From Chitinophaga oryziterrae (GTDB lineage: Bacteria > Bacteroidota > Bacteroidia > Chitinophagales > Chitinophagaceae), in contig NZ_WRXO01000001.1 in NCBI RefSeq assembly GCF_009758125.1, forward strand, positions 310,001 through 374,000: a stretch of DNA of 64,000 nucleotides, given 5' to 3'. Position numbers and translations under genes: made by a program. The notes beneath the pieces were generated by a model. That model was not told the origin of the DNA and made no database searches. It saw nothing but the letters and a program-made list of their open reading frames with translations. The number at the start of each line of letters is the position of its first letter. The stretch's first letter is position 1. This document shows, piece by piece, positions 43,353-52,942 of the stretch.

Positions 43353-45062
43353 TCAGGGATTCGAACTTCTGATATCGATGACTTTTAACTGCAGATTCAT
43401 TTTACCATTCCATTCTATTTCATCAATGGTAAAAACCATATCAAATGGTTGATGACCGGATACAATGGGGAATTTTTCGGACATGTAGAATCCGATACCT
43501 GTGTGAGAGATAGATGATCTACCCTGTTTTACAGAAAATTTTATGTGTTCATCTTTTACGAGACGGGAATACCCGCTGTCCATTACATTTCTTACCAGGA
43601 AAACCGGACGGAGATTGTCGGGTCCCAGTGGTTCAAATTGCTGGAGTATTCTGAAAAACTTGGGTGTAATATCGTGTAATGTGATCTCTGTGTCGATCAC
43701 TATTTCCGGCTTCAGCAGCTCGGGGTCTATGCTTTCAGCAACTACCTGCTCAAACCGTTCCTGGAAGGCAGGAACATTTTCGGGCTTCAGCGTCATGCCG
43801 GCAGCATAAAAGTGACCACCATAGTTTTCAAGAAGATCTTTACATTTATGGATAGCCTCGTATACATTAAATCCGGTCACAGAGCGGGCCGAGCCCGCAA
43901 CTTTATCATTGCTGAGTGTCAGAATGATAGTGGGTCTGTAATAATGTTTATCTATAAGACGGGAGGCAACAATCCCCACCACACCTTTATGCCAGTCCGG
44001 TTTATAGAGTACTGTTGATTTGCGTCCTTGTAATTCTATATCATTTTCTATAATGGCAACTGCTTCTTTAGTAATAGTGCTGTCTACTTCTTTACGGTCG
44101 AAGTTATCTGCGTGTAATACTTTCGCAATTTCCATAGCCTTTTCCATATCTGTTTCTACGAAAAGGTTAACGGCTTTACGGGCATCATCCATTCTACCGG
44201 CAGCGTTTACACGTGGTGCAATTACGAATACCAGGTTAGAGATGGTGAGTTGTTCTTTCAGTCCACTCAGCTGTATCAGGGCTTGTATACCGGGAAGGGG
44301 GGATTCATTTACCTTTTTAAGTCCATGAAAAGCCAGCACCCTGTTTTCACCTGTCATGGGAACGATATCCGCTGCAATGCTGGTAGCTACCAGGTCAAGA
44401 TAACGGTGAACGCTTTGTTCAGGTACATTCTGTTTCTGTGCAAAAGCGGAGATCAGCTTATAGCCAATACCGCAGCCACTCAGTTCTTTATATGGATAAG
44501 GACAGTCGTATTGTTTAGGGTTTAATATCGCTACAGCCGGAGGAAGTATAGCATCCGGCAGGTGGTGATCACATATTATAAAATCAATCCCATTTTCTTT
44601 TGCCCAGGTGATCTGTTCTACGGCTTTAATGCCGCAATCCAGTGCTATCACAAGTTTTACGTCATTATCACGTGCATATTCTATACCCTGAGTGGATATA
44701 CCATATCCTTCGCGGTAGCGATGAGGGATATAAAATTCTATATTATCATATAAGGCGTGCAGAAAATCATATACAGTAGCCACGGCAGTGGTACCGTCCA
44801 CATCGTAATCTCCGAATACCAGTATTTTTTCTTTCATGAAAAAGGCATGTTCAATGCGGGAAACCGCTTTGTCCATGTCTTTCATTAACCAGGGATCGTG
44901 AAGATCGGCCAGGGTAGGGCGGAAAAATAACCGGGATTCTTCATACGTATGCATTCCCCGCTGTACCAGTAACCTGCATAACAGGGGGTGTATGCGCAGT
45001 AGGGACTGTAGCAATGTTTCCTGTTTAGGTTGATAAGATCTTACTGTCCAGCGTTTTTGCAT
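43353..45062 (-). CDS. recJ: Single-stranded-DNA-specific exonuclease RecJ
   Basis: The product is 569 residues from the ATG at 45062 (a TTG precedes it by one codon). It is a 5'-3' exonuclease for recombination and mismatch repair. DHH-family motifs are D-Y-D-V-D-G at 85-90, D165-H-H167 and the DHHA1-domain G-G-H-F-Y-A-A-G-M. A C-terminal oligonucleotide-binding domain follows. Length is typical of the family. Confidence 0.96.
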   Translation of the reverse strand: MQKRWTVRSYQPKQETLLQSLLRIHPLLCRLLVQRGMHTYEESRLFFRPTLADLHDPWLMKDMDKAVSRIEHAFFMKEKILVFGDYDVDGTTAVATVYDFLHALYDNIEFYIPHRYREGYGISTQGIEYARDNDVKLVIALDCGIKAVEQITWAKENGIDFIICDHHLPDAILPPAVAILNPKQYDCPYPYKELSGCGIGYKLISAFAQKQNVPEQSVHRYLDLVATSIAADIVPMTGENRVLAFHGLKKVNESPLPGIQALIQLSGLKEQLTISNLVFVIAPRVNAAGRMDDARKAVNLFVETDMEKAMEIAKVLHADNFDRKEVDSTITKEAVAIIENDIELQGRKSTVLYKPDWHKGVVGIVASRLIDKHYYRPTIILTLSNDKVAGSARSVTGFNVYEAIHKCKDLLENYGGHFYAAGMTLKPENVPAFQERFEQVVAESIDPELLKPEIVIDTEITLHDITPKFFRILQQFEPLGPDNLRPVFLVRNVMDSGYSRLVKDEHIKFSVKQGRSSISHTGIGFYMSEKFPIVSGHQPFDMVFTIDEIEWNGKMNLQLKVIDIRSSNP

Positions 45063-45132
45063 CAAGGCGTATTAGTTGTAGTATCTAAAGAAGGTTAAAT
45101 TGTCTCTTTTGTCGGAAGATAGGTTTTATATT

Positions 45133-46098
45133 TTAAAAAGTACGGTCTGTTGTATATCTAACGAGCGTTTCTAACCCTGCCCGGATGTCATTTTCGGGAA
45201 GACTGTGGAGGATTGCAAGGGCTTCGTCCCTGTATTCGAACATTTTATCTCTGGTATATTCAATACCTCCCGATGCTTTCACCAGTTCTATGACTTCAGC
45301 TACACGTTCTTTATCTGTGTTGTGATTCTTCACAATATTGATAATACGGCGTCTGATTTCAGTAGTGGCATGTTCGAGTGTATAAATAAGAGGTAGTGTG
45401 AGTTTTTTTTCCCGGATATCTATGCCGGTAGGTTTGCCTATTTTGTCAGAACCATAATCGAAGAGGTCATCTTTGATCTGGAAGGCGACTCCCACCTTTT
45501 CCCCGAACAGGCGCATCTTTTCTGTGATTTCCTCATCTGCAGTGGTGCTCCATGCGCCTGCAGCACAGGCAGATGCCAGCAGGGAGGCTGTTTTACGGCG
45601 GATAATTTCGAAGTAGATATCTTCTTTAATATTAAGCTTGCGTGTTTTCTCTATCTGGAGTAATTCGCCTTCGCTCATTTCCTTTACGGCTTCGGAGAGT
45701 ATCTGTAAAGATCTGAAGTCATTATTATTAAGAGACAATAACAATCCTTTAGATAGTAAATAATCTCCTACAAGCACTGCGATCTTATTTTTCCACAAAG
45801 CGTTGATAGAGAAAAATCCACGTCTTTCATTGGCATCATCCACAACATCATCATGAACGAGAGTGGCTGTATGAAGAAGTTCTACAAGTGCAGCGGCTCT
45901 GTAGGTAGCTTCCTGTATGTCGTTACTGAATAGTTTTGCAGAAAGGAGTACAAACATGGGCCTGATCTGCTTTCCTTTGCGTTTAACGATGTAATGCATG
46001 ATCCTGTCCAGCAGGGGGACATGACTTTTTACAGAGTCTGCAAATTTGCTTTCAAAATCGCGTAATTCCTTACTGATCAGGTGTTTAATTTCGTCCAT
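45133..46098 (-). CDS. Polyprenyl diphosphate synthase (long-chain, IspB-like)
   Basis: The product is 321 residues. The first aspartate-rich motif is D83-D-V-V-D87 and the second D210-D-L-F-D214. Small residues before the first motif (H-T-A-T-L-V-H-D-D) suggest a long product, as for the menaquinone side chain that complex I would feed into. It ends 70 bases before the recJ start and may be co-transcribed with it. Confidence 0.9.
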   Translation of the reverse strand: MDEIKHLISKELRDFESKFADSVKSHVPLLDRIMHYIVKRKGKQIRPMFVLLSAKLFSNDIQEATYRAAALVELLHTATLVHDDVVDDANERRGFFSINALWKNKIAVLVGDYLLSKGLLLSLNNNDFRSLQILSEAVKEMSEGELLQIEKTRKLNIKEDIYFEIIRRKTASLLASACAAGAWSTTADEEITEKMRLFGEKVGVAFQIKDDLFDYGSDKIGKPTGIDIREKKLTLPLIYTLEHATTEIRRRIINIVKNHNTDKERVAEVIELVKASGGIEYTRDKMFEYRDEALAILHSLPENDIRAGLETLVRYTTDRTF

Positions 46099-46411
46099 AG
46101 GTGTACTAAAAAGATTGCTAAGCTATGCTTTAAAAGTCAAATTTTAACAATTTGGCCCCTAATTTGTATATAAGGGAGTAACATAACTTTAACATTACTT
46201 TGTTTTAGTTATAACAAATATGCTTATTCGTTATATACCAAACCAAATTAAGGTATGACATTTGTTTTGCCTAAGCGCTAATAGTTAAGTAGTTATCAAT
46301 GAAAATAATATTGCAACAAAAATTTGAATTATCGTTTGAGAATTTTACCTTTGCTGGGTAAAAAAACGGGTTATTAGTAAATTTTTAACAGTTTTTAAAT
46401 AGAAAACAATT
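46099..46411. other. Divergent intergenic region, AT-rich
   Basis: These 313 bases lie between the polyprenyl synthase (minus) and the OmpA-family gene (plus). They contain the plus-strand promoter at 46323-46353. I see no small gene, repeat or known RNA, and no clean minus-strand promoter. Confidence 0.5.
46323..46353 (+). promoter_or_regulatory. Promoter of the OmpA-family gene
   Basis: TTTG (46323-46326), 19 bp, TACCTTTG (46346-46353): an exact consensus match. Initiation near 46360 gives an AT-rich leader of about 52 bases, a layout typical of highly expressed Bacteroidota genes. Confidence 0.85.
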
Positions 46412-47953
46412 ATGGCAAGCAAAAAGTACTTATTACTGGGCGGCGCTATGCTCTTGGCGGCGTCTACCAGTTTTGCACAAGTTACCCCTGTTTATGACGC
46501 TTTGGATTCAACCAAAGTTCCAGCTTCAAGACAGGCCCAACAGAACAATTTCTCCAACCACCAGTATGATTTCCCTGCGAAACCACGCGACATGTGGGAA
46601 TTAGGTTTCCACGGTGGATTGCATGTGATCAACGGTACCGTTCCTGCCAGACCAGGATTTGGTGGTGGTATCTCTCTGAGAAAATCACTCGGTCACACTT
46701 TTTCTGTAAGAGCTGAATACACTGGTTCTTTCGATAAAGGACAGGACTACAGATTAAGACCAGTTATCACTACCGGTAGTAGTGCATGGGCTGCAACAGC
46801 TGCTGCGAATGGTGGTATGATCGTTCCTAACTACAAAACAGCAACTCACCAGCTGTCTTTGGACATGATAGCTTCTCTGAGTAACATTCTGTTTTACAAG
46901 GCCCAGCCTAAAGTAAACTGGTATGTATTTGGTGGTTATAGCCTCGGTCTGATCGACGTTGACGTTGATGCACTGAACGGTACTACTGCTTACAATTATA
47001 GCGGTATAAATTTTAGTGGCAGCCGTAAAGATATCCGCAGTCAACTGAAATCTTTGCAGGATGGAGATTATGAATCTAACGCTCCTTCTCAGGGTAACAG
47101 GGCTAACATTGGTCGTAAAAGCGACAACCAGCTGCTGCGTCACGGTGCTGACTTCGGTACTGGTGTTGCATTCAGAGTGTCTAAACGTTTCAACATTGGT
47201 GTTGAAGAAAAATACACAATGTACTTTGATGACTATCTGGACGGTTATTCCTCTCCTTACACCAGCCACAAAGATGCATTCAGCTACACCAGCATTCGTC
47301 TGAACTTCAACCTGGGTAACCCTGCTAAACGTGTTGAACCATTATGGTGGATCAACCCGCTGAACTACGCTTACAACGAACTGAGCGCTCCTCGTCACAT
47401 GAAGCTGCCTACTCCGGTACTGCCTGATGCTGATGGTGATGGCGTAACTGATCAATTCGATCGTGAGCCTAACACTCCGGCAGGTGCTCCTGTAGATGTA
47501 CACGGTGTTGCTAAAGATACCGATGGTGATGGTGTTCCTGACTTCAAAGACAAACAGCTGATCACGCCTACTTATTGCCAGCCAGTTGATGCTGATGGTG
47601 TTGGTAAATGCCCAGATCCTGAATGTTGCAAGAACATAGTTGCTAAAACTGATTGCAATAGCCTGGTTCTGCCAAGCGCTTCTTTCAAAGGTAACTCTAC
47701 CAAGATTTCTGCAGAGAACGAAGCAATTCTGTCTAGCGTAGCTAACACGCTGAGAACTAGCCCATCTTGTAATATCCTGGTTACCGGTCACGCTGGTGCT
47801 AAGGGTAAGAAAGGTGGTGTTGATCTGAGCAGCAGAAGAGTAGATGCAGTTATTGATTACCTGGCTGACAAGCAAGGTATCGATCGCGGTCGCTTCATCA
47901 AACAAAACACTCCTGGTGAGTCCAGCACTGTAGATTTAGCTCCTGCTAACTAA
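46412..47953 (+). CDS. OmpA-family outer membrane protein
   Basis: The product is 513 residues with a signal peptide (cleavage after S-F-A-Q). An N-terminal beta-barrel (about 45-300) is followed by thrombospondin type 3-like calcium repeats (D-A-D-G-D-G-V-T-D and D-T-D-G-D-G-V-P-D, about 340-385), a Cys-containing stretch, and a C-terminal OmpA peptidoglycan-binding domain (about 415-505, with V-T-G-H-A-G and L-S-S-R-R-V-D-A-V). Codon use is strongly biased to preferred codons and the promoter is consensus, so it is probably abundant. It anchors the outer membrane to peptidoglycan. Confidence 0.9.
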   Translation: MASKKYLLLGGAMLLAASTSFAQVTPVYDALDSTKVPASRQAQQNNFSNHQYDFPAKPRDMWELGFHGGLHVINGTVPARPGFGGGISLRKSLGHTFSVRAEYTGSFDKGQDYRLRPVITTGSSAWAATAAANGGMIVPNYKTATHQLSLDMIASLSNILFYKAQPKVNWYVFGGYSLGLIDVDVDALNGTTAYNYSGINFSGSRKDIRSQLKSLQDGDYESNAPSQGNRANIGRKSDNQLLRHGADFGTGVAFRVSKRFNIGVEEKYTMYFDDYLDGYSSPYTSHKDAFSYTSIRLNFNLGNPAKRVEPLWWINPLNYAYNELSAPRHMKLPTPVLPDADGDGVTDQFDREPNTPAGAPVDVHGVAKDTDGDGVPDFKDKQLITPTYCQPVDADGVGKCPDPECCKNIVAKTDCNSLVLPSASFKGNSTKISAENEAILSSVANTLRTSPSCNILVTGHAGAKGKKGGVDLSSRRVDAVIDYLADKQGIDRGRFIKQNTPGESSTVDLAPAN

Positions 47954-47977
47954 TAAGTGTTTCACTGGTGAAGATAT

Positions 47978-48014
47978 AAAACCCCGTCCCGGCAGCTAGC
48001 CGGGACGGGGTTTT
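47978..48014 (+). terminator. Terminator after the OmpA-family gene
   Basis: A perfect 16-bp stem (47978-47993 with 47999-48014, core ccccgtcccggc) and a 5-nt loop, ending in TTTT. It is among the strongest hairpins in the window and starts 25 bases past the stop. Confidence 0.9.
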
Positions 48015-48042
48015 CACTTGGGTATATCCTGTCAAAGACTCA

Positions 48043-48074
48043 TTTGTAGATATCCACATTTCGACTTACCTTTG
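48043..48074 (+). promoter_or_regulatory. Promoter of kup
   Basis: TTTG (48043-48046), 20 bp, TACCTTTG (48067-48074). Initiation near 48081 lies downstream of the longest possible kup frame start and about 21 bases before the GTG at 48102, so it decides the start. Confidence 0.78.
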
Positions 48075-48101
48075 GTCGCTTTTTTAATCAATTGCATACT
48101 T

Positions 48102-50060
48102 GTGAGAAAAGAAGACATTAACAGGGTAAGCCTTGCCGGCTTAGTAGTAGCACTAGGTATTATTTACGGTGATATTGGGACCTCTCCGTTATACGTTTTC
48201 AAAGCTATAGTAGGTAATAACCCCGTAAGCGATCTGCTTATAATAGGTGGTATCTCCTGTATCATCTGGACGTTAACTTTACAGACGACCATCAAATACG
48301 TAATTCTGACACTTCGTGCCGATAACAAGGGCGAAGGCGGGATTTTTTCATTATATGCTCTCGTAAGAAGACATGCCAAATGGGCCGTAATATTTGGTAT
48401 GATCGGAGGTGCAGCTCTGCTGGCTGATGGCATCATCACTCCTCCTATTACGGTAACCTCCGCTATAGAAGGGCTACGTACACTGGAAATATTTAAGGAC
48501 CTTAGTCAGTGGACAATTATTAAGATCGTACTTACCATTATAACAGGAATGTTTGTGGTACAGCAGTTTGGTACCGTATCCATCGGAAAACTGTTTGGTC
48601 CTATCATGGTCGTGTGGTTTTCAATGCTTGGTATACTGGGGATGTCGCATCTTGCTGATGACCTCTCTATATTAAAGGCGTTCAGTCCGTATTACGCTAT
48701 TGAGTTACTGACTACCTATCCACGCGGATTCATGATATTAGGTGCAGTATTCCTTTGTACTACCGGGGCCGAAGCCCTTTACTCCGATCTGGGGCATTGC
48801 GGAAGAGGCAATATCCGGGTTTCCTGGATATTTGTAAAAACCTGCCTGATCCTTAATTATTTAGGACAGGGTGCATGGCTACTTACACAACGTGGTCAGA
48901 TCATCCCTAAAGATCAGAACCCATTCTTCACTATTATGCCTGAATGGTTTGTCATCTTTGGGGTACTCATCGCTACGCTGGCATCTATCATCGCCAGTCA
49001 GGCATTGATCTCAGGATCCTTTACACTGATCTCCGAGGCAATGCGTCTGAATCTGTGGCCTAAATTAAAGATCAATTACCCCACAGAAATGCGTGGGCAA
49101 TTATATATTCCCGGTATTAACACCATGCTCTTTGTGGGATGTGTGGCGATAGTCCTGATCTTCAAAGAGTCCAGTGCGATGGAGGCGGCCTATGGATTGT
49201 CCATAACGATCTGTATGCTCATGACATCCTGCCTGTTTGCGTTCTATTTATATACGCGACGGGTACGGCTAAGCCTGATACTCATCTACCTCATTATCTA
49301 TTTTACTATCGAGTTTTCCTTCCTTTTTGCCAACCTGGTGAAATTCATGCATGGTGGTTATGTAACGGTAATAGTTGCAGGCATCCTCTTCCTGATTATG
49401 ATCGTATGGTTTAAATCCCGTAAGATCAAAAACCGGTATGTGGAATTTGTGCGTCTGGAAGATCATCTGCCTATCATGCAGGAACTCAGTAACGATACTA
49501 CGATCCCCAAGTATGCTACTCACCTTGTATATATGAGTAGTGCGGATAACCCGAAAGAAATTGAACATAAGATCATTTACTCCATATTAAATAAGAAGCC
49601 TAAACGGGCAGATATCTATTGGTTTGTGCATGTGGACGTAGTAGATGAGCCTTACCTTAGTGAATATTCTGTGCAGACAATCATTCCTAATGAAGTGATC
49701 CGTGTAGAGTTCAGGCTGGGATTTAAAGTGGAACAGCGTATTAACCTGATGTTCCGCATGGTGGTGGAAGATATGGTGCGTAACAAGGAAGTGAATATCA
49801 CCAGTCGTTACGAGTCACTGAGCAAGAACAACGTGGTAGGCGACTTCCAGTTTATTGTAATGGAAAAATTCCTTTCCCATGATAATGACCTTCCGCTATA
49901 TGAGCGCCTGGTTATGCGGATGTACTTCTTCCTGAAAAAGATTAGTCTTTCGGAAGAAAGAGGCTTCGGTCTGGATTCCAGTTATGTGACAATTGAAAAA
50001 TATCCTTTGGTGGTGGCGCCGGTCACCAATCTGCAGCTAAAGCGGATTATACACTCTTAA
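48102..50060 (+). CDS. kup: KUP-family potassium uptake protein
   Basis: The product is 652 residues from GTG at 48102. The K+/H+ symporter has about twelve membrane helices and a soluble C-terminal third. The signature G-I-I-Y-G-D-I-G-T-S-P-L-Y-V opens helix 1 and G-G-I-F-S-L-Y-A-L follows. The open frame extends 28 codons upstream (to 48018), but that part overlaps the promoter and lies just behind a terminator, so it cannot be translated from this message. Confidence 0.93.
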   Translation: MRKEDINRVSLAGLVVALGIIYGDIGTSPLYVFKAIVGNNPVSDLLIIGGISCIIWTLTLQTTIKYVILTLRADNKGEGGIFSLYALVRRHAKWAVIFGMIGGAALLADGIITPPITVTSAIEGLRTLEIFKDLSQWTIIKIVLTIITGMFVVQQFGTVSIGKLFGPIMVVWFSMLGILGMSHLADDLSILKAFSPYYAIELLTTYPRGFMILGAVFLCTTGAEALYSDLGHCGRGNIRVSWIFVKTCLILNYLGQGAWLLTQRGQIIPKDQNPFFTIMPEWFVIFGVLIATLASIIASQALISGSFTLISEAMRLNLWPKLKINYPTEMRGQLYIPGINTMLFVGCVAIVLIFKESSAMEAAYGLSITICMLMTSCLFAFYLYTRRVRLSLILIYLIIYFTIEFSFLFANLVKFMHGGYVTVIVAGILFLIMIVWFKSRKIKNRYVEFVRLEDHLPIMQELSNDTTIPKYATHLVYMSSADNPKEIEHKIIYSILNKKPKRADIYWFVHVDVVDEPYLSEYSVQTIIPNEVIRVEFRLGFKVEQRINLMFRMVVEDMVRNKEVNITSRYESLSKNNVVGDFQFIVMEKFLSHDNDLPLYERLVMRMYFFLKKISLSEERGFGLDSSYVTIEKYPLVVAPVTNLQLKRIIHS

Positions 50061-50092
50061 AAAAGCAGACGGTTTACCGTCTGCTTTTTTTC
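50059..50092 (+). terminator. Terminator after kup
   Basis: aaaaaagcagacgg (50059-50072) pairs with ccgtctgctttttt (50077-50090) around ttta. The stem starts within the stop codon. Confidence 0.88.
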
Positions 50093-50155
50093 TTCACTTT
50101 TCCCGCTATTGTTTGTACTTTATCTGTCGAAAGCAGCTAAAACCAAAACCACTTT

Positions 50156-51874
50156 ATGTTCAGTAAACTTTATTGGGCCACCATACCAATGGCCCTAACC
50201 TGTGCATCCTATGCGCAACAGGTAAATTTGCCTTACCGGGATCTGCCAGATCCGGCACCCCAAACTTCCTGGGAAACCGTTACCGGCCTGCACGTCAGTT
50301 TTGCCAGTGCTGATATCCGCTATGAGAAGGGCAGAGCCCCGGATGCAGGCTTACAATCTGAATGGAAGACAAAAGCCTGGAAAGGGGAGCAGGTACATAC
50401 ACAATTGCTGATATGGACCACAAAGCCTTTGACCGGGGTCACTGTGAACACGCAACCCTTACAGGATGGCAAAGGGCATACCATCCCTGCTACAGCCAGT
50501 TTTGTACGTTATGTGATGACGGACGGCCTAAATAAGGATGGCACGGGTTGCGGTTACCGGAAGTCAACCGATTATGATTCATCGCTGGTGGAAGATGCTA
50601 TAGACATTGTAAAGAAACAGGACATAGCAGCTAATACTACACAGCCGGTATGGCTAAGTATAAAAGTACCCGCTGGTGCTCCTGCGGGCATTTATCATGG
50701 CGTGGTGAAGATAGGGACGATAACCCTGCCTTACCAGGTGCAGGTATCAGCGCATACCCTCCCTCCGGCATCTAAATGGCAGTACCACCTGGATTTGTGG
50801 CAAAGCCCGTATGCCATCAGCCGGATGCACAAAGTGAAAGACTGGAGCCCCGCGCATTTTGCCGCAATGAAGCCTTACATGAAAATGTTGGCAGATGCAG
50901 GACAAAAGGTGATTACCACCACGCTGATATATGATCCCTGGAATGGACAAACAGAAGATATCTATGGCAGCATGATCAAATGGACAAGGCAGTCCAATGG
51001 CAAATGGTCCTATGACTATACCATTTTTGACAAATGGGTACAATTTATGCTGGACCTGGGAATTCGTAAGGAAGTAAACTGTTATAGCATGATACCCTGG
51101 AATCTTAAGTTCTGGTATTATGATGCAGCAACAGGGAAGGATACCTTTATTGTGGCCAAACCGGGTTCTGCAGAATATGATGCCCACTGGCGACCTATGC
51201 TTACAGATTTTGTAAAACATCTTAAAACAAAGGGCTGGTTCAATATTACTACTATCGCGATGGACGAGCGTACGATGGAAGATATGAAATGGACTATTGC
51301 GCTTATAAAGAGCGTTGATAAGGACTTCAAAGTATCACTGGCGGGTAGTTATCATGCTGAAATAGAAAGTGGCCTGGTAGACCTCTGTATCGCTTCTGCG
51401 GAAGTGATGCCTGCGGAAGTACTGGCTGAAAGAAAAAAGCGTGGCGATATCACCACTTATTATACTTATTGCCACGAAGGACATCCAAACACCTTTACAT
51501 TTTCTCCACCTGCTGAAGCCACCTGGTTAAGCTGGTACGCAGCAATGAAAGGCTTTGATGGTTACCTGCGCTGGGCATATAACAGCTGGGTGAAAGACCC
51601 CCTGCATGATTCCCGCTTCCGGAGCTGGTCCGCCGGAGACACATACTTTGTATATCCCGGTGTGAGATCGTCTATCCGTTTTGAACGTCTGAAAGAAGGC
51701 ATACAGGATTATGAAAAGATACGCCTACTGCGGGAGCAGTTTATTAAAGAGAATAATACCGCAAAGCTGCAGCAACTGGAAACGTTGTTGTCATCCTTTC
51801 AGCTGGATACGCTAAAAACGCGATCAGCGGCTGATATGGTGCAAAAGGCACAGGCGGGATTAAATGAATTCTGA
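50156..51874 (+). CDS. DUF4091 glycoside hydrolase, GH123-like, secreted
   Basis: The product is 572 residues with a signal peptide (cleavage near S-Y-A-Q, residue 21). An N-terminal beta domain (about 30-200) precedes a TIM-barrel DUF4091 domain (about 210-520). The adjacent Asp370-Glu371 (A-M-D-E-R) is placed like the Asp-Glu pair of GH123 beta-N-acetylgalactosaminidases, which use substrate-assisted catalysis. The substrate may be an N-acetylhexosaminide, but no polysaccharide-utilisation genes are near, so this remains inference. Confidence 0.8.
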   Translation: MFSKLYWATIPMALTCASYAQQVNLPYRDLPDPAPQTSWETVTGLHVSFASADIRYEKGRAPDAGLQSEWKTKAWKGEQVHTQLLIWTTKPLTGVTVNTQPLQDGKGHTIPATASFVRYVMTDGLNKDGTGCGYRKSTDYDSSLVEDAIDIVKKQDIAANTTQPVWLSIKVPAGAPAGIYHGVVKIGTITLPYQVQVSAHTLPPASKWQYHLDLWQSPYAISRMHKVKDWSPAHFAAMKPYMKMLADAGQKVITTTLIYDPWNGQTEDIYGSMIKWTRQSNGKWSYDYTIFDKWVQFMLDLGIRKEVNCYSMIPWNLKFWYYDAATGKDTFIVAKPGSAEYDAHWRPMLTDFVKHLKTKGWFNITTIAMDERTMEDMKWTIALIKSVDKDFKVSLAGSYHAEIESGLVDLCIASAEVMPAEVLAERKKRGDITTYYTYCHEGHPNTFTFSPPAEATWLSWYAAMKGFDGYLRWAYNSWVKDPLHDSRFRSWSAGDTYFVYPGVRSSIRFERLKEGIQDYEKIRLLREQFIKENNTAKLQQLETLLSSFQLDTLKTRSAADMVQKAQAGLNEF

Positions 51875-51880
51875 TATTAG

Positions 51881-51909
51881 AACAGGCAGGCTTATAAAGC
51901 CTGCCTGTT
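51881..51909. terminator. Bidirectional terminator between the GH123-like and pirin genes
   Basis: aacaggcaggctt (51881-51893) and its exact reverse complement (51897-51909) flank ata. It is shared by the two convergent genes: 6 bases past one stop and 3 bases before the other. Confidence 0.8.
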
Positions 51910-51912
51910 TAT

Positions 51913-52776
51913 TTAGTCTATATAAAAACCGAATTTTCCCATTCTTTCATCCCGCATTGCTTCCATGATTTCTGTTTGTGTATTCATCACATACGGACCA
52001 TGCCAGGCCACAGGTTCATTCAAAGGCAATCCATCACAGTACAATATTATTGCATCACTGCTGGCTTTTATATTGATCGCATCGCCTCCGTTGTTAAAGA
52101 GTACCAGGCTTCTGTCTCCGGCGGCTGCCCCGTTTACTGTTACATTTCCTCTCAAAACATAGAATAATACGTTCCTTGTTTCCTCTACAGCAATATCAAC
52201 ATTCCCACCTTCTTTTACTTTTATCAAAAAGGCATTTATACCGGTAAGTGAGTTGACCGCACCTTTATTCCCATTCCAGTTACCACCTGCAACAGCGACT
52301 TCTGATTTTCCATCAACAGAAGTAATCACAGGAATATCTTTTTTCTGTAATCCTGTGTAATGGGGTTGCTGCATTTTTAACTTTGCCGGCAGGTTAATCC
52401 AGAGTTGTAATAACTCCAGTTCTCCGCCATTTTCTTTAAAAGATTGCTCTACAAATTCGTTGTGAATTAATCCACGCCCGGCAGTCATCCATTGTACACC
52501 ACCTTCTTCTATCTTACTATGAAATCCATGAGAGTCTTTATGTACAAGATGGCCGCTTACTATCCAGGTAACTGTTTCAAATCCTCTGTGCGGATGAGGT
52601 CCGAAAGGCATGCCGCTGTTCTGCGGAGGTAAGTTCATTGGTCCATGGTGATGCAACAGCAAAAAAGGATCTATGGTATCACCATTCTTCATGGGTAAAG
52701 CATTAAAGAAATGATAAGATTTTAGTGAACCACTGACAGGATGATTATTTATGATTTTGTTAACTGTTTTTTGCAT
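51913..52776 (-). CDS. Pirin-family protein
   Basis: The product is 287 residues from the ATG at 52776. A bicupin: the N-terminal cupin has the metal ligands in P-H-P-H-R-G-F-E-T and the H-N-E loop later, plus G-G-V-Q-W-M-T-A-G-R-G-L-I-H. Pirins are non-haem iron proteins; some are quercetin dioxygenases, others regulators. The second cupin is degenerate, as usual. A frame reaching 52791 adds only five residues. Confidence 0.9.
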   Translation of the reverse strand: MQKTVNKIINNHPVSGSLKSYHFFNALPMKNGDTIDPFLLLHHHGPMNLPPQNSGMPFGPHPHRGFETVTWIVSGHLVHKDSHGFHSKIEEGGVQWMTAGRGLIHNEFVEQSFKENGGELELLQLWINLPAKLKMQQPHYTGLQKKDIPVITSVDGKSEVAVAGGNWNGNKGAVNSLTGINAFLIKVKEGGNVDIAVEETRNVLFYVLRGNVTVNGAAAGDRSLVLFNNGGDAINIKASSDAIILYCDGLPLNEPVAWHGPYVMNTQTEIMEAMRDERMGKFGFYID

Positions 52777-52942
52777 AGTATAAAGGTACAATGAGTCCAG
52801 CTGAAGAGCGGTGGACTATTATAAGATTCTTATGGATGATTTTATCACAAAAAGGGGATGGGTGGTCACATAAAAAGATATCTTATTATATGAAGCCACA
52901 ATTTTGCAGGGATAGAGACGTAATCTATTAAAACCATTAACC

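Noticed and set aside
48018..48101. N-terminal extension of kup
   Set aside because: It overlaps the promoter and follows a terminator, and it is unlike the family N-terminus.
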